Of a DNA stretch of 40,449 nucleotides, positions 8,778-17,755 are shown piece after piece; within the stretch, counting starts at the first letter, position 1; each line of letters begins with the position of its first letter. This DNA is from an uncultured Erysipelotrichaceae bacterium (GTDB lineage Bacteria; Bacillota_I; Bacilli_A; RF39; UBA660): the NCBI GenBank assembly GCA_902780395.1, contig CACZFH010000011.1, forward strand, positions 1 through 40,449, written 5' to 3'. A program made the translations under genes and the position numbers. Under the pieces are notes generated by a model. It made no database searches. It had not been told where the DNA came from and was given only the letters and a program-made list of their open reading frames with translations.

Positions 8778-9410
8778 TTACTTTTTTACATAAGGTCTAT
8801 TAGAATCTGATGAAGTATTAAAAGAATATGAAACATAACAAGATAATTCATTCAATAAAGGCTCAATATATTCTCCAAATTGATATTTATTGCCTCCCTT
8901 ATAAAACTCATACAAATCAACTAATCTAGTATAATCACTAAATGATATTTCTTTATCATTAGTAAAAGAGTCATAAGCAAAAGACATTAATTTACAAAGA
9001 AAGACTTTCTTTACTAAATTACTATTACTATTATGATTTTTAGAAACAGAATACTTACCTTCATAACAACTTTTACGAATTGTACTAAGTAAAGAATCAA
9101 AATCTTCATGTTCTGTTCTTCTAACATTATTTTGATACAAATCATTTAAAGCCGATTGAACATCAGCTAATTCCTTTACAACACAACGAATAAAATGTTC
9201 ATCATATTTCTCAGTATCAATTGGAAAACCAACTTTCTTATAATAATCTATGTATTCTTCAGTTAATAAAGAAAAATTAATGTCTAAATTTAAAATATCC
9301 ATAATATCTACATTTTCACTAAGACTACTTATAGTATTAAGTAATTTTTTAGCTCTCTGAATTAATTTATTATATTTATTTTGATAATATATTTCATACA
9401 AAAAAAACAT
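8778..9410 (-). CDS. hypothetical helical protein
   Basis: A 210-residue protein that I do not recognise. It starts at an ATG behind GGGGGATT with a clear promoter upstream. It has no signal peptide and no membrane segment beyond a mildly hydrophobic N-terminus (MFFLYEIYY). Composition is charged and apparently all-helical, with a KELADVQSALNDLYQNN helix near residue 90. Three cysteines are scattered, and the C-terminal 60 residues are Tyr/Phe-rich. A cytosolic protein is likely. It is transcribed alone, so context gives no functional hint. Confidence 0.75.
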   Translation of the reverse strand: MFFLYEIYYQNKYNKLIQRAKKLLNTISSLSENVDIMDILNLDINFSLLTEEYIDYYKKVGFPIDTEKYDEHFIRCVVKELADVQSALNDLYQNNVRRTEHEDFDSLLSTIRKSCYEGKYSVSKNHNSNSNLVKKVFLCKLMSFAYDSFTNDKEISFSDYTRLVDLYEFYKGGNKYQFGEYIEPLLNELSCYVSYSFNTSSDSNRPYVKK

Positions 9411-9434
9411 CTAATCCCCCCAAAACATAGGAAG

Positions 9435-9463
9435 ATTATACCACCAAAGCCATGTAAAATCAA
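9435..9463 (-). promoter_or_regulatory. promoter of the 210-residue protein gene
   Basis: On the minus strand, TTGATT (9463-9458) and TATAAT (9440-9435) are spaced by 17 bp, with GG just before the -10 box. The ATG lies 25 bp downstream. Confidence 0.75.
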
Positions 9464-9469
9464 TAAAAA

Positions 9470-9488
9470 AGATAGATTAACTCTATCT
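9470..9488 (-). terminator. terminator of the recD2 - small protein operon
   Basis: A 7-bp stem (9470-9476 with 9482-9488), GTTAA loop on the minus strand, then six T residues. It follows the stop codon of the 51-residue protein. Confidence 0.75.
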
Positions 9489-9491
9489 ATT

Positions 9492-9647
9492 TTAATCATT
9501 ATCTAATTTTTGATACATCATCCGACTAGCTTCTTTTCCCATTTCTCGCATTTTATCTTTCATCTCTGGATGACTTTTAAGATAATAAAATCCCATCAAT
9601 CCCATTCCTCCTAATATTGCCATCATTTTCATAGACATCATTTTCAT
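9492..9647 (-). CDS. 51-residue Met-rich small membrane protein
   Basis: A small gene easily missed by ORF calling. AGAGGTGAT precedes an ATG at 9647, the frame ends at a TAA at 9492 and a terminator follows at once, so it has every mark of a real gene. The protein has a glycine-rich hydrophobic N-terminal half (residues 8-22, MMAILGGMGLMGFYY) and a charged helical C-terminal half (HPEMKDKMREMGKEASRMM). Thirteen of the 51 residues are methionine. It starts 35 bp after the recD2 stop, so it is the last gene of that operon. It resembles the small YrzQ-like/DUF3918 or YtxH-type proteins only in general build; function unknown. Confidence 0.75.
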   Translation of the reverse strand: MKMMSMKMMAILGGMGLMGFYYLKSHPEMKDKMREMGKEASRMMYQKLDND

Positions 9648-9682
9648 ATTATCACCTCTACTGTTAGTATGAAAAAAAAAGA

Positions 9683-11863
9683 CTATTTTATACCTGAAAT
9701 AAAATAATCTTGTATTGTTGTTCTTCTCGAATCTTCATTATTATTATAACAAGCCATTTCTAAAGCATTCCAATCTCCAATAATATATAGCTTTTTCTTT
9801 GCTCTCGTAACAGCTGTATAAATAAGTCTTTGGTAAAGCATCTTATGATAACCCTTAACCATAGGAATCACTACCACCTCAAATTCAGAGCCTTGAGATT
9901 TATGAATACTAATAGCATAAGCCAAACGAAATTGATGAAAACTAGAAGGTGTATATTTTACTACATTACCATCAAAATCAATATATATTTCTTTTTTAGA
10001 AAGCGAAATTTGATCAATCACCCCAATATCTCCATTATAAACATTATCATCAGGCATATTAGTTAATTGAATAACTTTATCACCCTCTTGAAAGATAACA
10101 TCACCCACTTTAATAGAATCAAGATCTTTCCTAATTGGATTATAAATAGCTTGAACACTCTTATTAATTTCATCAATCCCATTTATCCCCTTATACATAG
10201 GAACTAAAATTTGAAAATCATGATAAGACAAATCACGGTAAGTCTCACATAATTCCCCTATTTTACTTCCTATTTCGGAATCTTTACAATCTATAAAGGT
10301 TAAATCATCTTCTTGGTTAAATAAATCTTTTCCCAAATCTAACCTTCTAATATCATAAGCTAATGAAATAATATTAGAATCCTTTCCCTGTCGATATAAT
10401 TCAGTTAATTCCACAACAGGAAGCATATTACATTGAATCACATCTCTTAATACCTGTCCTGGTCCAACAGATGGCAGTTGATGATCATCTCCCACTAAAA
10501 CAATCTTACAATTACTAGATATTCCTTTTAATAAATTATTCATCAATAAAGTATCAATCATACTAGCTTCATCTACAATAATAAATTCAACATTACTTTT
10601 ATGATACTCATTAACTTGAAATCGATTAGTTTCTTTTTGCCATTTCAAAAAACGATGAATAGTACTTGCTTTAAAATTAGTAGCTTCACTCATTCTTTTC
10701 GCAGCTCTACCTGTAGGTGCTAACAAAGCAACTTTATCTAATAAATCGGTAAAAGAATAATGCTTCATCATTCGATACAACTCAAGTATTCCTCTTAAAA
10801 TTGTTGTCTTACCAGTACCAGGTCCTCCTGTAATAATTAAAAAATCTTTACAATAGCTCTTTTCAATAGCTTCTAACTGAGTAGGATTATACTGTACTCC
10901 TAAAAACTCTTCTAATTGATGCAACGACTCATCTACTAAAAGCATATCCTTTTCCTTCTTACGACTAAGATAACGAAATCTCTTCACTATAAAAGTCTCT
11001 GCCTCATACATCTCACTCAAATAATACCTATCTTCACGAATAACTATTTTCATATCTTTTTCTAAAGATAAAAGTACTTCTTTAAATCTTTCTTCAGTAA
11101 TTTCACAACCTAACACTCTAGGAAGTAATAACATTATTTCATCATAACTATAATAGCAATGACCATAAGTATTACTTACTTCACTCATCACATATAAAGT
11201 AGCAGCTTGAATACGAATAAAATCATCTTTTAAAACACCATTTCTTAAAGCAATCATATCTATCTTTTTAAAATAAAAATCAGGTACTTCATCAATAATT
11301 TGATAAATATTATCTTCTATAATTTTTCTCGTTTGCTTTTTATATTTATGATAAAGAACCATCGAATCTTTTGTAGAAAACCCCATCTCCGTTAAATATA
11401 AAATAATTTCATAACTCTCTTCATACTCTTTCAATTTACTATGTAACATATTAATATTATTTTGACTAATACCTGGTATTAATATCAAATTATTAGGAGA
11501 CTCCAAAATAATCTTTAAAGTATCCCTTCCAAGCACATCTACAATTGCTTTAGCTTTTTTCTCACCAATACCTTTAAATAAACCACTCGTTAAAAACTCA
11601 ATAATAGCATCTTTCTCAACTGGTTTACTTCGCTCATAATGATCTACTTGAAACTGCTCACCATATTTATCATGATGAACAACTTTACCGTAAAAAATAT
11701 AAGTATCAATATTATTTAATTCATGAAAATAACCAGTAAACGTAATAGTCTTACCCGTATAATCTACCTCATCATCCGTTTCTAAAACTTTAAAAAGTCC
11801 TACAAGATAACCAGTATTGCTTTCAAAAATTGTTCTAGTATAATTACCCTTAATATAACTCAT
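9683..11863 (-). CDS. recD2: RecD2-type ATP-dependent DNA helicase
   Basis: A 726-residue SF1B 5'-3' helicase, the RecD2 form that acts without RecBC in repair and replication-fork maintenance. Order of domains: N-terminal OB-like region (1-80); tandem helix-hairpin-helix segments with FKGIGEKKAKAI (97-108) and LIPGIS (128-133); Walker A GGPGTGKT (346-353); Walker B DEAS; motif III GDDHQLPSVGPG; YRQG; and motifs V/VI in SIHKSQGSEF and VTRAKKKLYIIGD near the C-terminus. Length is normal. AGGAGG precedes the ATG. An extended TTGG-TATAAT (11895-11890, minus) upstream is the probable promoter and lies beside the mtaB terminator. The 51-residue protein follows. Confidence 0.96.
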   Translation of the reverse strand: MSYIKGNYTRTIFESNTGYLVGLFKVLETDDEVDYTGKTITFTGYFHELNNIDTYIFYGKVVHHDKYGEQFQVDHYERSKPVEKDAIIEFLTSGLFKGIGEKKAKAIVDVLGRDTLKIILESPNNLILIPGISQNNINMLHSKLKEYEESYEIILYLTEMGFSTKDSMVLYHKYKKQTRKIIEDNIYQIIDEVPDFYFKKIDMIALRNGVLKDDFIRIQAATLYVMSEVSNTYGHCYYSYDEIMLLLPRVLGCEITEERFKEVLLSLEKDMKIVIREDRYYLSEMYEAETFIVKRFRYLSRKKEKDMLLVDESLHQLEEFLGVQYNPTQLEAIEKSYCKDFLIITGGPGTGKTTILRGILELYRMMKHYSFTDLLDKVALLAPTGRAAKRMSEATNFKASTIHRFLKWQKETNRFQVNEYHKSNVEFIIVDEASMIDTLLMNNLLKGISSNCKIVLVGDDHQLPSVGPGQVLRDVIQCNMLPVVELTELYRQGKDSNIISLAYDIRRLDLGKDLFNQEDDLTFIDCKDSEIGSKIGELCETYRDLSYHDFQILVPMYKGINGIDEINKSVQAIYNPIRKDLDSIKVGDVIFQEGDKVIQLTNMPDDNVYNGDIGVIDQISLSKKEIYIDFDGNVVKYTPSSFHQFRLAYAISIHKSQGSEFEVVVIPMVKGYHKMLYQRLIYTAVTRAKKKLYIIGDWNALEMACYNNNEDSRRTTIQDYFISGIK

Positions 11864-11901
11864 AAGACCTCCTAAAATAATTCAATTATATTATACCAAA
11901 A

Positions 11902-11930
11902 AAAAGAATTAAGTTCACATTAATTCTTTT
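11902..11930 (-). terminator. terminator built into the 3' end of mtaB
   Basis: A perfect 11-bp stem (11902-11912 with 11920-11930) and a 7-base loop followed by a T tract on the minus strand. The right arm and part of the loop are the last codons and stop of mtaB (11915-11917). Confidence 0.88.
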
Positions 11931-13195
11931 CCTTGACAAAAAGGATAATCTACTTTTTCAATTTTTACTGTAACAAATTCATTAATTGGATAATCTCCTT
12001 TAAATTTAACATGTAAGAAATTACCTGTATGTCCAATAGAATATCCATCTTTATGTTCTTCTACTAATACTTCTACTTCTCTATTAATAAATTTTTCCAT
12101 ATATTTTATTTCTAATTCTTCTGATACTTCTATTAATCGTCTTGCTCTATCTTTCTTTTCCCTATTATCTATTTTTTGATCCATTAAAGAAGCTTTAGTA
12201 CCTTTTCTTTCACTAAATGGAAAGACATGTAATTTAGAAAACTCTATTTCTTTGCAAGTATTAATCGTTATTTGAAATAATTCTTCTGTCTCACCAGGAA
12301 AGCCTACAATTACATCAGTACTTATAGATATTTCAGGGCGTATTTTTCTAATTTCTTTTATTTTATTTTTAAAATATTCTAAATCATACTTTCTATTCAT
12401 TGCTTTTAAAATTTCATCAGAACCAGCTTGTATTGGTATATGTAAGTGATCAACTATAACTTTTGATGCCTTTATTAAATTCAATACTTTATCATTTAAT
12501 TCAGTACATTCAATAGATGAAATTCTTAATCTTTCAAGACCTTTAATATTTACTAATTTATTTAATAAATCCCCAAAATCAGTATCTAAATCTACTCCAT
12601 AGCTACCAGTATGAATTCCTGTTAAAACTATTTCTTTATAACCATTATTTACTAAATCTGTTATTTCTTGTATTACTTTAGCTTCATCTTTACTACGACA
12701 CTTTCCTCTAACAAAAGGAATAATACAATAACTACAGAAATTATCACATCCATCTTGGATTTTAACAAAAGCACGAGTTCTACCAGGAAAAGCATCAATA
12801 TACATATCCTCAAAATCAACCAAACGCTTAGAATATTCTTTCTTAATCATTTGCTTCTTAGAAAAATACTCCTCTAATAAAGAAACTATAGAAGACTTAT
12901 CCTTATTTCCTAAAACAATATCTAACCCATTTTCCTGATAATCAAAATTAGCCGCCACAAAGCATCCCATGGCTACCACACAAGCCTCTGGATTTCTCCT
13001 AATAGCTTGCCTAATCATCTTTTTAGATTTCGAATCACTAGCATTAGTAACAGTACAAGTATTAATAATATAAACATCACAAATATCATTAAAGTCCCCT
13101 ATTTCATAACCAGCTTTCTTTAATTCATTCATAATATATTCAGATTCATATGTATTTACTTTACAACCTAGAGTACAAATACCAACAGTTTTCAT
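11915..13195 (-). CDS. mtaB: tRNA N6-threonylcarbamoyladenosine(37) methylthiotransferase
   Basis: A 426-residue radical-SAM iron-sulfur enzyme that converts t6A37 to ms2t6A37 in ANN-decoding tRNAs. The ATG at 13195 behind GAGGGG gives the family N-terminus MKTVGICTLGCKVN. The N-terminal methylthiotransferase domain has Cys7 and Cys11 plus NTCTVTN and MGCF for one cluster. The radical-SAM motif CxxxCxxC is in DGCDNFCSYCIIPFVRG. The IPIQAGSDEILKAMNRKY and STDVIVGFPGE blocks are typical, and the C-terminal 60 residues form the TRAM RNA-binding domain. MtaB is favoured over MiaB because of CTLGCKVN. Single-gene transcription unit. Confidence 0.95.
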   Translation of the reverse strand: MKTVGICTLGCKVNTYESEYIMNELKKAGYEIGDFNDICDVYIINTCTVTNASDSKSKKMIRQAIRRNPEACVVAMGCFVAANFDYQENGLDIVLGNKDKSSIVSLLEEYFSKKQMIKKEYSKRLVDFEDMYIDAFPGRTRAFVKIQDGCDNFCSYCIIPFVRGKCRSKDEAKVIQEITDLVNNGYKEIVLTGIHTGSYGVDLDTDFGDLLNKLVNIKGLERLRISSIECTELNDKVLNLIKASKVIVDHLHIPIQAGSDEILKAMNRKYDLEYFKNKIKEIRKIRPEISISTDVIVGFPGETEELFQITINTCKEIEFSKLHVFPFSERKGTKASLMDQKIDNREKKDRARRLIEVSEELEIKYMEKFINREVEVLVEEHKDGYSIGHTGNFLHVKFKGDYPINEFVTVKIEKVDYPFCQGKELM

Positions 13196-13219
13196 AAACA
13201 TCCCCTCATTCGATAACAA

Positions 13220-13248
13220 ATTATATCATAAAAAAAGAAATAGGTAAA
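13220..13248 (-). promoter_or_regulatory. mtaB promoter overlapping the preceding terminator
   Basis: On the minus strand TTTACC (13248-13243) and TATAAT (13225-13220) are 17 bp apart. The -35 hexamer lies within the terminator hairpin of the upstream gene. Confidence 0.7.
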
Positions 13249-13260
13249 CAATTACCTATT
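13239..13260 (-). terminator. terminator overlapping the stop of the acidic membrane protein gene
   Basis: A perfect 9-bp stem (13239-13247 with 13252-13260), 4-base loop, then a T-rich tract on the minus strand. It includes two bases of the stop codon at 13259-13261. Confidence 0.85.
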
Positions 13261-14161
13261 AATCTAATTTTTTTTGTAAATCCTTCAGTGTCATCAAAAA
13301 TTCATTTGTCCGTTTAATCTCAGCATCTAGCTTTTCATAATTAGCAGTATTTTCTAAAGCCATATCATTATTATCATTTCTTTCTATTCCAAATATAGGA
13401 GAAATAATAGGACTATTCTTAAACTTCTTAACAGTATCAACACCATCAACAGTTGCTTCTATTGTATTAAAATCATCCATCCTAATCTTAGTTACCTCAG
13501 GAATACTTTCCTCTACTAATTCTTCCTTAGGAACTACTTTATCAATAGAAAAATTCTCTTCAAAAGTTGGAACCGATAATACACTTTTCTCCTCTAATTC
13601 TTGTAAACTAATAGGCTCATTTCCCTCATCAACATATTGAGTCAATTCATTTTGAGCATACATATCTTTACTCTTAGCAACTAATTCTTCCAAACTAATA
13701 ATAGCATTTTCTTCTTGAGACTCTTCATAATTAGATAAATCATGATTTTCTATTTTCATTGCCTCTTCTTCTTGTTTTTTTAACTCTTCCGTTAACTTCT
13801 TTAATTCTAGTTGAGCAGTAGCTTGATCAGGCTCAATAGAAGTATATTGAAGTTCTTCAACAACAGGATTACTAAGAGGTTCTACAATAACTTCATCTCG
13901 AATAGGAACTTCTTCATTAGTTACATCTTCAATTGTCTCTAAAACAGGCTCCTCATATTGTACAACTTCATCAGGAATATTAGCTTCTTCTTTTACTTGA
14001 TTTACTAACTTATTTAATTCCCTAGTATTATGTCTTTGTTTTAAACGAACATTATTTCTCTCAATTAAATAAAAAAGTAAACACAACAAACAGGCCCCAC
14101 CAGCAACCACATATACAATAACAGCCTCTTTTGAGGTTAAAAATTCTAATAAGTCATTCAT
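13259..14161 (-). CDS. membrane-anchored acidic coiled protein, function unknown
   Basis: A 300-residue protein with one N-terminal transmembrane helix (residues about 13-32, AVIVYVVAGGACLLCLLFYL), a short basic stretch (RNNVRLKQRHNTR) and a long Glu-rich tail with predicted coiled segments (QLELKKLTEELKKQEEEAMK and a C-terminal TNEFLMTLKDLQKKLD). The topology, N-out with a large acidic cytoplasmic region, resembles envelope or division scaffold proteins such as EzrA/SepF-type partners, but no family is recognised. AGAGGTGG precedes the ATG. It is monocistronic and divergent from the flippase gene. Confidence 0.8.
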   Translation of the reverse strand: MNDLLEFLTSKEAVIVYVVAGGACLLCLLFYLIERNNVRLKQRHNTRELNKLVNQVKEEANIPDEVVQYEEPVLETIEDVTNEEVPIRDEVIVEPLSNPVVEELQYTSIEPDQATAQLELKKLTEELKKQEEEAMKIENHDLSNYEESQEENAIISLEELVAKSKDMYAQNELTQYVDEGNEPISLQELEEKSVLSVPTFEENFSIDKVVPKEELVEESIPEVTKIRMDDFNTIEATVDGVDTVKKFKNSPIISPIFGIERNDNNDMALENTANYEKLDAEIKRTNEFLMTLKDLQKKLD

Positions 14162-14281
14162 AATGCCACCTCTATTATCAGTTTAACACAAATCTTTTTA
14201 TCCTAACGATGAAACCATCAGAAAAATCGACAATTGACAATTACTTTTACAATCATAATCGTATGTTCGATTTAACAATAT

Positions 14282-14310
14282 TTGACTATCATCGACAAAT
14301 ACCATACAAA
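14282..14310 (+). promoter_or_regulatory. candidate promoter of the flippase gene
   Basis: TTGACT (14282-14287) and TACAAA (14305-14310) are 17 bp apart. The -10 box is poor, so this is tentative. The surrounding 14162-14364 region also holds two copies of ATCGACAA (14226-14233 and 14291-14298); otherwise I see nothing in it. Confidence 0.35.
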
Positions 14311-14364
14311 GAAAATATATCACACATCTTTTCATAATGGTACCTTTTTTTCATAAAATTTATT

Positions 14365-15654
14365 ATGAAAAGCAATTTATTAAAATCATCGTTAATACTC
14401 ATCATAGGTGGATTCTTTACCAAACTACTAGGAATGATAATAAAAATGGTATTAGCCAGACTTCTTCCTACTAAAATAATGGGACAATATATGATGTTAA
14501 TTCCTACTTTTATGCTATTAATAAACTTAAGTCAATGTGGTTTTCCTCTAGCAATTACCAAACTAATTGCTGAAGAAAAGAATAATAGTAAAGAAATATT
14601 CATCTCTCTACTTCCCATATTATTAGGAATAAATAGTATTCTAATACTTTCAACCATTCTTCTATCAAACATTATAAGTAATCAACTACTTCATAATTCT
14701 AACTTAACAGTACCAATCATTTCTATGGCTTTAGTAATTCCCTTTACTTCCTTATCTAGTATTTGTCGGAGCTATTTCTTTGGTAAAGAACAACTATTCC
14801 CTCATGTATTATCTAATATTACAGAAGATCTAACACGATTAATTATCTACATAATAGGAATACCTTATTTAATACATAAAAAAGATACCCTAATCATCTG
14901 TTTTTTAGTATTAGTAAACATTATAAGTGAATTTTCATCAACCCTTATATTATTCTTCTTTTTACCCAAAAAAATATCTTTTCAAAAAAAAGATTTTTAT
15001 CCTAAAAAAAAGATTATAACAGCAAGTTTAAAAATCAGTATACCCAATACATCATCTAGAATAATAGGAAGTATTGCCTACTTCTTAGAACCAATTCTAA
15101 TAGGAAGTATTTTATTAAAAGAAGGTTATAAAAAGACCTTTATCATTAAAGAATATGGTATTCTATCAGGATATGTAATACCACTAGTACTATTACCTTC
15201 TTTCTTTACCTCTGCTATCTCCCAAGCTTTACTACCCAATCTTGCTAAAGATTATAGTAGAAACAATCAAAAAAATGTTAATCAAAAAATAAAATTGTCT
15301 CTATTACTATCATTTGTCATTGGTCTTTCAGCTACCATAATTCTCATAAAGTATTCTTCTACCTTATTAAGAATTATCTATCATACCAATAAAGGAACTA
15401 ACTATGTCTTATTATTAGCCCCAATCTGTCTATTACAATATATTAGTTACCCCTTAACTACTATCTTAGAAGCAACTGGTAAAAGTCTAACTAATTTTAA
15501 AATAAGTACCATAGGAGCTATTATAAGAACCTTAGTATTATTAATAACTTCTCACTGGAAAATAGGCCTAAATTGTCTAATAATCAGTATAAATACCAGT
15601 ATTATCATAACTACAATATTACTAATAAGAGAAGTAAAACTAATAAACCAGTAA
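14365..15654 (+). CDS. SpoVB/MurJ-like MATE-superfamily lipid flippase
   Basis: A 429-residue integral membrane protein with about 12 hydrophobic segments. The N-terminus has the SpoVB/polysaccharide-exporter pattern LLKSSLILIIGGFFTKLLGM followed by VLARLLPTKIMGQYMML, and the middle has the family features PNTSSRIIGSIAYFLEP and SGYVIPLVLLPSFF. Proteins of this type export lipid-linked precursors of peptidoglycan or polysaccharide. It is somewhat short compared with the usual 500 or so residues, having lost C-terminal helices. No Shine-Dalgarno sequence precedes the ATG, which is exceptional here; the family N-terminus still fixes this start. A two-component system follows 51 bp downstream. 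Confidence 0.88.
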   Translation: MKSNLLKSSLILIIGGFFTKLLGMIIKMVLARLLPTKIMGQYMMLIPTFMLLINLSQCGFPLAITKLIAEEKNNSKEIFISLLPILLGINSILILSTILLSNIISNQLLHNSNLTVPIISMALVIPFTSLSSICRSYFFGKEQLFPHVLSNITEDLTRLIIYIIGIPYLIHKKDTLIICFLVLVNIISEFSSTLILFFFLPKKISFQKKDFYPKKKIITASLKISIPNTSSRIIGSIAYFLEPILIGSILLKEGYKKTFIIKEYGILSGYVIPLVLLPSFFTSAISQALLPNLAKDYSRNNQKNVNQKIKLSLLLSFVIGLSATIILIKYSSTLLRIIYHTNKGTNYVLLLAPICLLQYISYPLTTILEATGKSLTNFKISTIGAIIRTLVLLITSHWKIGLNCLIISINTSIIITTILLIREVKLINQ

Positions 15655-15680
15655 TTTTCATCCAAATTTCACATTTATAG

Positions 15681-15686
15681 TATAAT
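15681..15686 (+). promoter_or_regulatory. -10 box of the two-component operon
   Basis: A TATAAT preceded by TAG lies 19 bp before the response-regulator ATG. No good -35 box is seen at 16-18 bp, which would fit an activator-dependent promoter, but that is conjecture. Confidence 0.45.
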
Positions 15687-15705
15687 ATAAGTACTGGAGG
15701 TACCT

Positions 15706-16371
15706 ATGAAAATACTAATTGTTGATGATGAACAAGGAATTCGTTCAATTATAAAAGAATATTGTGAAGAAATGGGTTATGAAACAGAAGAAGCTGAAAG
15801 TGGCAAACAAGCTCTAGAAAAACTAAAAATTAAAGACTATGATTTAATGGTATTAGACATTATGATGCCTGAAATGGATGGTTATACTATGTTAAAAGAA
15901 TGTCCTAAATCTAGACGTATCCCAACTATAGTATTATCAGCAAGAGCCGAAGAATATGATAAATTAGCAGGCTTTGACTTAGGAATAGATGACTATGTAA
16001 CCAAACCATTCTCTCCTAAAGAATTAATTGCTAGAATCAAAGCCATAACTAATCGTATCAATCATGAAATATCAGATAATTATAAATATCAAACATTAGA
16101 AGTGAATTTTCTTTCTCATACTATAAAAATCAATCAAAAAATAATAGAAGTAACACCCAAAGAATTTGAAATATTAACTTATCTAATCCACAATAAAAAC
16201 ATTGCTATCTCAAGAGAACAATTACTATCCAATGTCTGGGGCTATGATTATTATGGAGATGATAGAACCGTAGATACCCATATTAAAATGCTTAGAAATA
16301 ATTTAAAAGAATACAGAAATAATATCCAAACAGTAAGAGGAATTGGTTATAAATATGTGGAAGATGAATAA
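15706..16371 (+). CDS. OmpR/PhoB-family response regulator
   Basis: A 221-residue DNA-binding response regulator. The receiver domain (1-115) has acidic residues D7/D8, phosphoacceptor Asp51 (VLDIMMPEMDG), the switch Ser78 in VLSA and Lys100 in TKPF. The C-terminal winged helix (125-221) shows the OmpR pattern LTPKEFEIL-like (TPKEFEILTYL), the recognition helix region WGYDYYGDDRTVDTHIKMLR and the final RTVRGIGYKY-type strand (QTVRGIGYKY). TGGAGG precedes the ATG. It overlaps the histidine kinase gene by 8 bp and is coupled to it. The target is unknown; the flippase gene upstream is a candidate. Confidence 0.96.
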   Translation: MKILIVDDEQGIRSIIKEYCEEMGYETEEAESGKQALEKLKIKDYDLMVLDIMMPEMDGYTMLKECPKSRRIPTIVLSARAEEYDKLAGFDLGIDDYVTKPFSPKELIARIKAITNRINHEISDNYKYQTLEVNFLSHTIKINQKIIEVTPKEFEILTYLIHNKNIAISREQLLSNVWGYDYYGDDRTVDTHIKMLRNNLKEYRNNIQTVRGIGYKYVEDE

Positions 16372-17755
16372 TAGTATCAAAAAAGAATTAATCAAATATT
16401 TTCTCTTATTTTCTATTGTAATACTAAGCATATTATGGATATTCCAATTTATCTCATTCCGTTCTTTCTACAAAGACCAAAGAAAAAAAGATTTACAGCA
16501 AGTTGCTAAAAAAATCGAAAAGAATCAATCTTCTTCTAACTTTTATGAAACAATCAATACCCTTGCTCTAGATAAAAGTGTCTGTATAGAAATCGATAAT
16601 AGTAATTATTATCAAGTATATAATTCTACTTACTTTGGAAAAGGTTGTTCAACTAGTAAAGAAGAAACCTATAAATATAAATTTGACTTTATAAATAGTA
16701 ATCAAAAAGAAAAAACATATGAACAAAGAAATCAAAAAGATCAAACAGATACCATGATAGTAGCTCTAAGACTAGATAGCAATCATTTCATCTTTATAAG
16801 CACTTCCGTAGAACCAACAGAAAGCATAACAGCATTAATTCTAAAACAACTAGTTGTTATTACCATTTTAATAGTAATTCTCTCTCTTTTTTTAGCAAGT
16901 ATCATATCAAATCACTTATCAAAACCAATTAAAGAAATGAATGAAAATGCCAAAAAACTTGCCAAAAAGGATTTCACAAGTCCCATAAAAAACACTAGTA
17001 AAATACTAGAATTATCCGAATTATCAAGTACTTTACAATATGCTCAAAAAGAATTAAGTAAAACCGAAGACCTAAGAAGAGATTTAATGGCTAATGTTTC
17101 TCACGACTTAAAAACCCCTCTAACCATGATTAAAGCCAATGCCGAAATTTGCAAAGATCTGCATCAAGGTAACAAAGAAAAAACTGAACAAGATATGAAT
17201 ACAATTATATCAGAAGTTGATCGATTAACAATCTTAGTAAATGATATCTTAACACTATCAAAAATGGAATCTATGACTGAAGAATTAAAAATTGAAAAAA
17301 TTGATTTAAAAACTATGATTAACGAAATAATAAAAAGATATAGTATTCTAGAAGAAACAGAAAAGTACACTTTTAATTGTATCTATCCAAAAGAAAAGTT
17401 AATAATATCAGCAGATAAAAAAAGATTAGAGCAAGTACTCTATAATCTAATCAACAATGCCATTAATTATACAGGAGAAGATAATAAAGTAACTATTAAG
17501 GTAACCAATAAAGATAATATCAAAGTTGAAATAATAGATACCGGTAAAGGTATTAAAGAAAAAGATATTCCTTACATATGGGATAAATACTATAAAAACC
17601 AAAAAAAACATAAAAGAAACTTAGTTGGAACCGGTCTAGGTCTAAGTATTGTAAAAAAAATATTAGAAGAACATCACTTCCCTTATGGAGTAAAATCTAA
17701 AAGTAATAAAGGAACAACCTTCTATTTTGAAATACCAAAAGAAAAAGAGAAATAA
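16364..17755 (+). CDS. membrane sensor histidine kinase
   Basis: A sensor kinase of about 463 residues. Two transmembrane helices (about 10-32 and 161-182) bracket an extracellular sensor of about 125 residues with two cysteines. HAMP follows (183-235), then HisKA with His247 in ANVSHDLKTPLTMIKANAE, and HATPase motifs: N box NLINNAINYT, G1 DTGKGI, G2 GTGLGLSIV. The start is uncertain: ATG 16364 overlaps the regulator stop, ATG 16355 is 14 bp after AGAGG, and an in-frame TTG lies at 16343. All give the same mature protein. It pairs with the regulator directly upstream. The Tyr/Lys-rich sensor domain gives no clue to the signal. Confidence 0.94.
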   Translation: MNNSIKKELIKYFLLFSIVILSILWIFQFISFRSFYKDQRKKDLQQVAKKIEKNQSSSNFYETINTLALDKSVCIEIDNSNYYQVYNSTYFGKGCSTSKEETYKYKFDFINSNQKEKTYEQRNQKDQTDTMIVALRLDSNHFIFISTSVEPTESITALILKQLVVITILIVILSLFLASIISNHLSKPIKEMNENAKKLAKKDFTSPIKNTSKILELSELSSTLQYAQKELSKTEDLRRDLMANVSHDLKTPLTMIKANAEICKDLHQGNKEKTEQDMNTIISEVDRLTILVNDILTLSKMESMTEELKIEKIDLKTMINEIIKRYSILEETEKYTFNCIYPKEKLIISADKKRLEQVLYNLINNAINYTGEDNKVTIKVTNKDNIKVEIIDTGKGIKEKDIPYIWDKYYKNQKKHKRNLVGTGLGLSIVKKILEEHHFPYGVKSKSNKGTTFYFEIPKEKEK

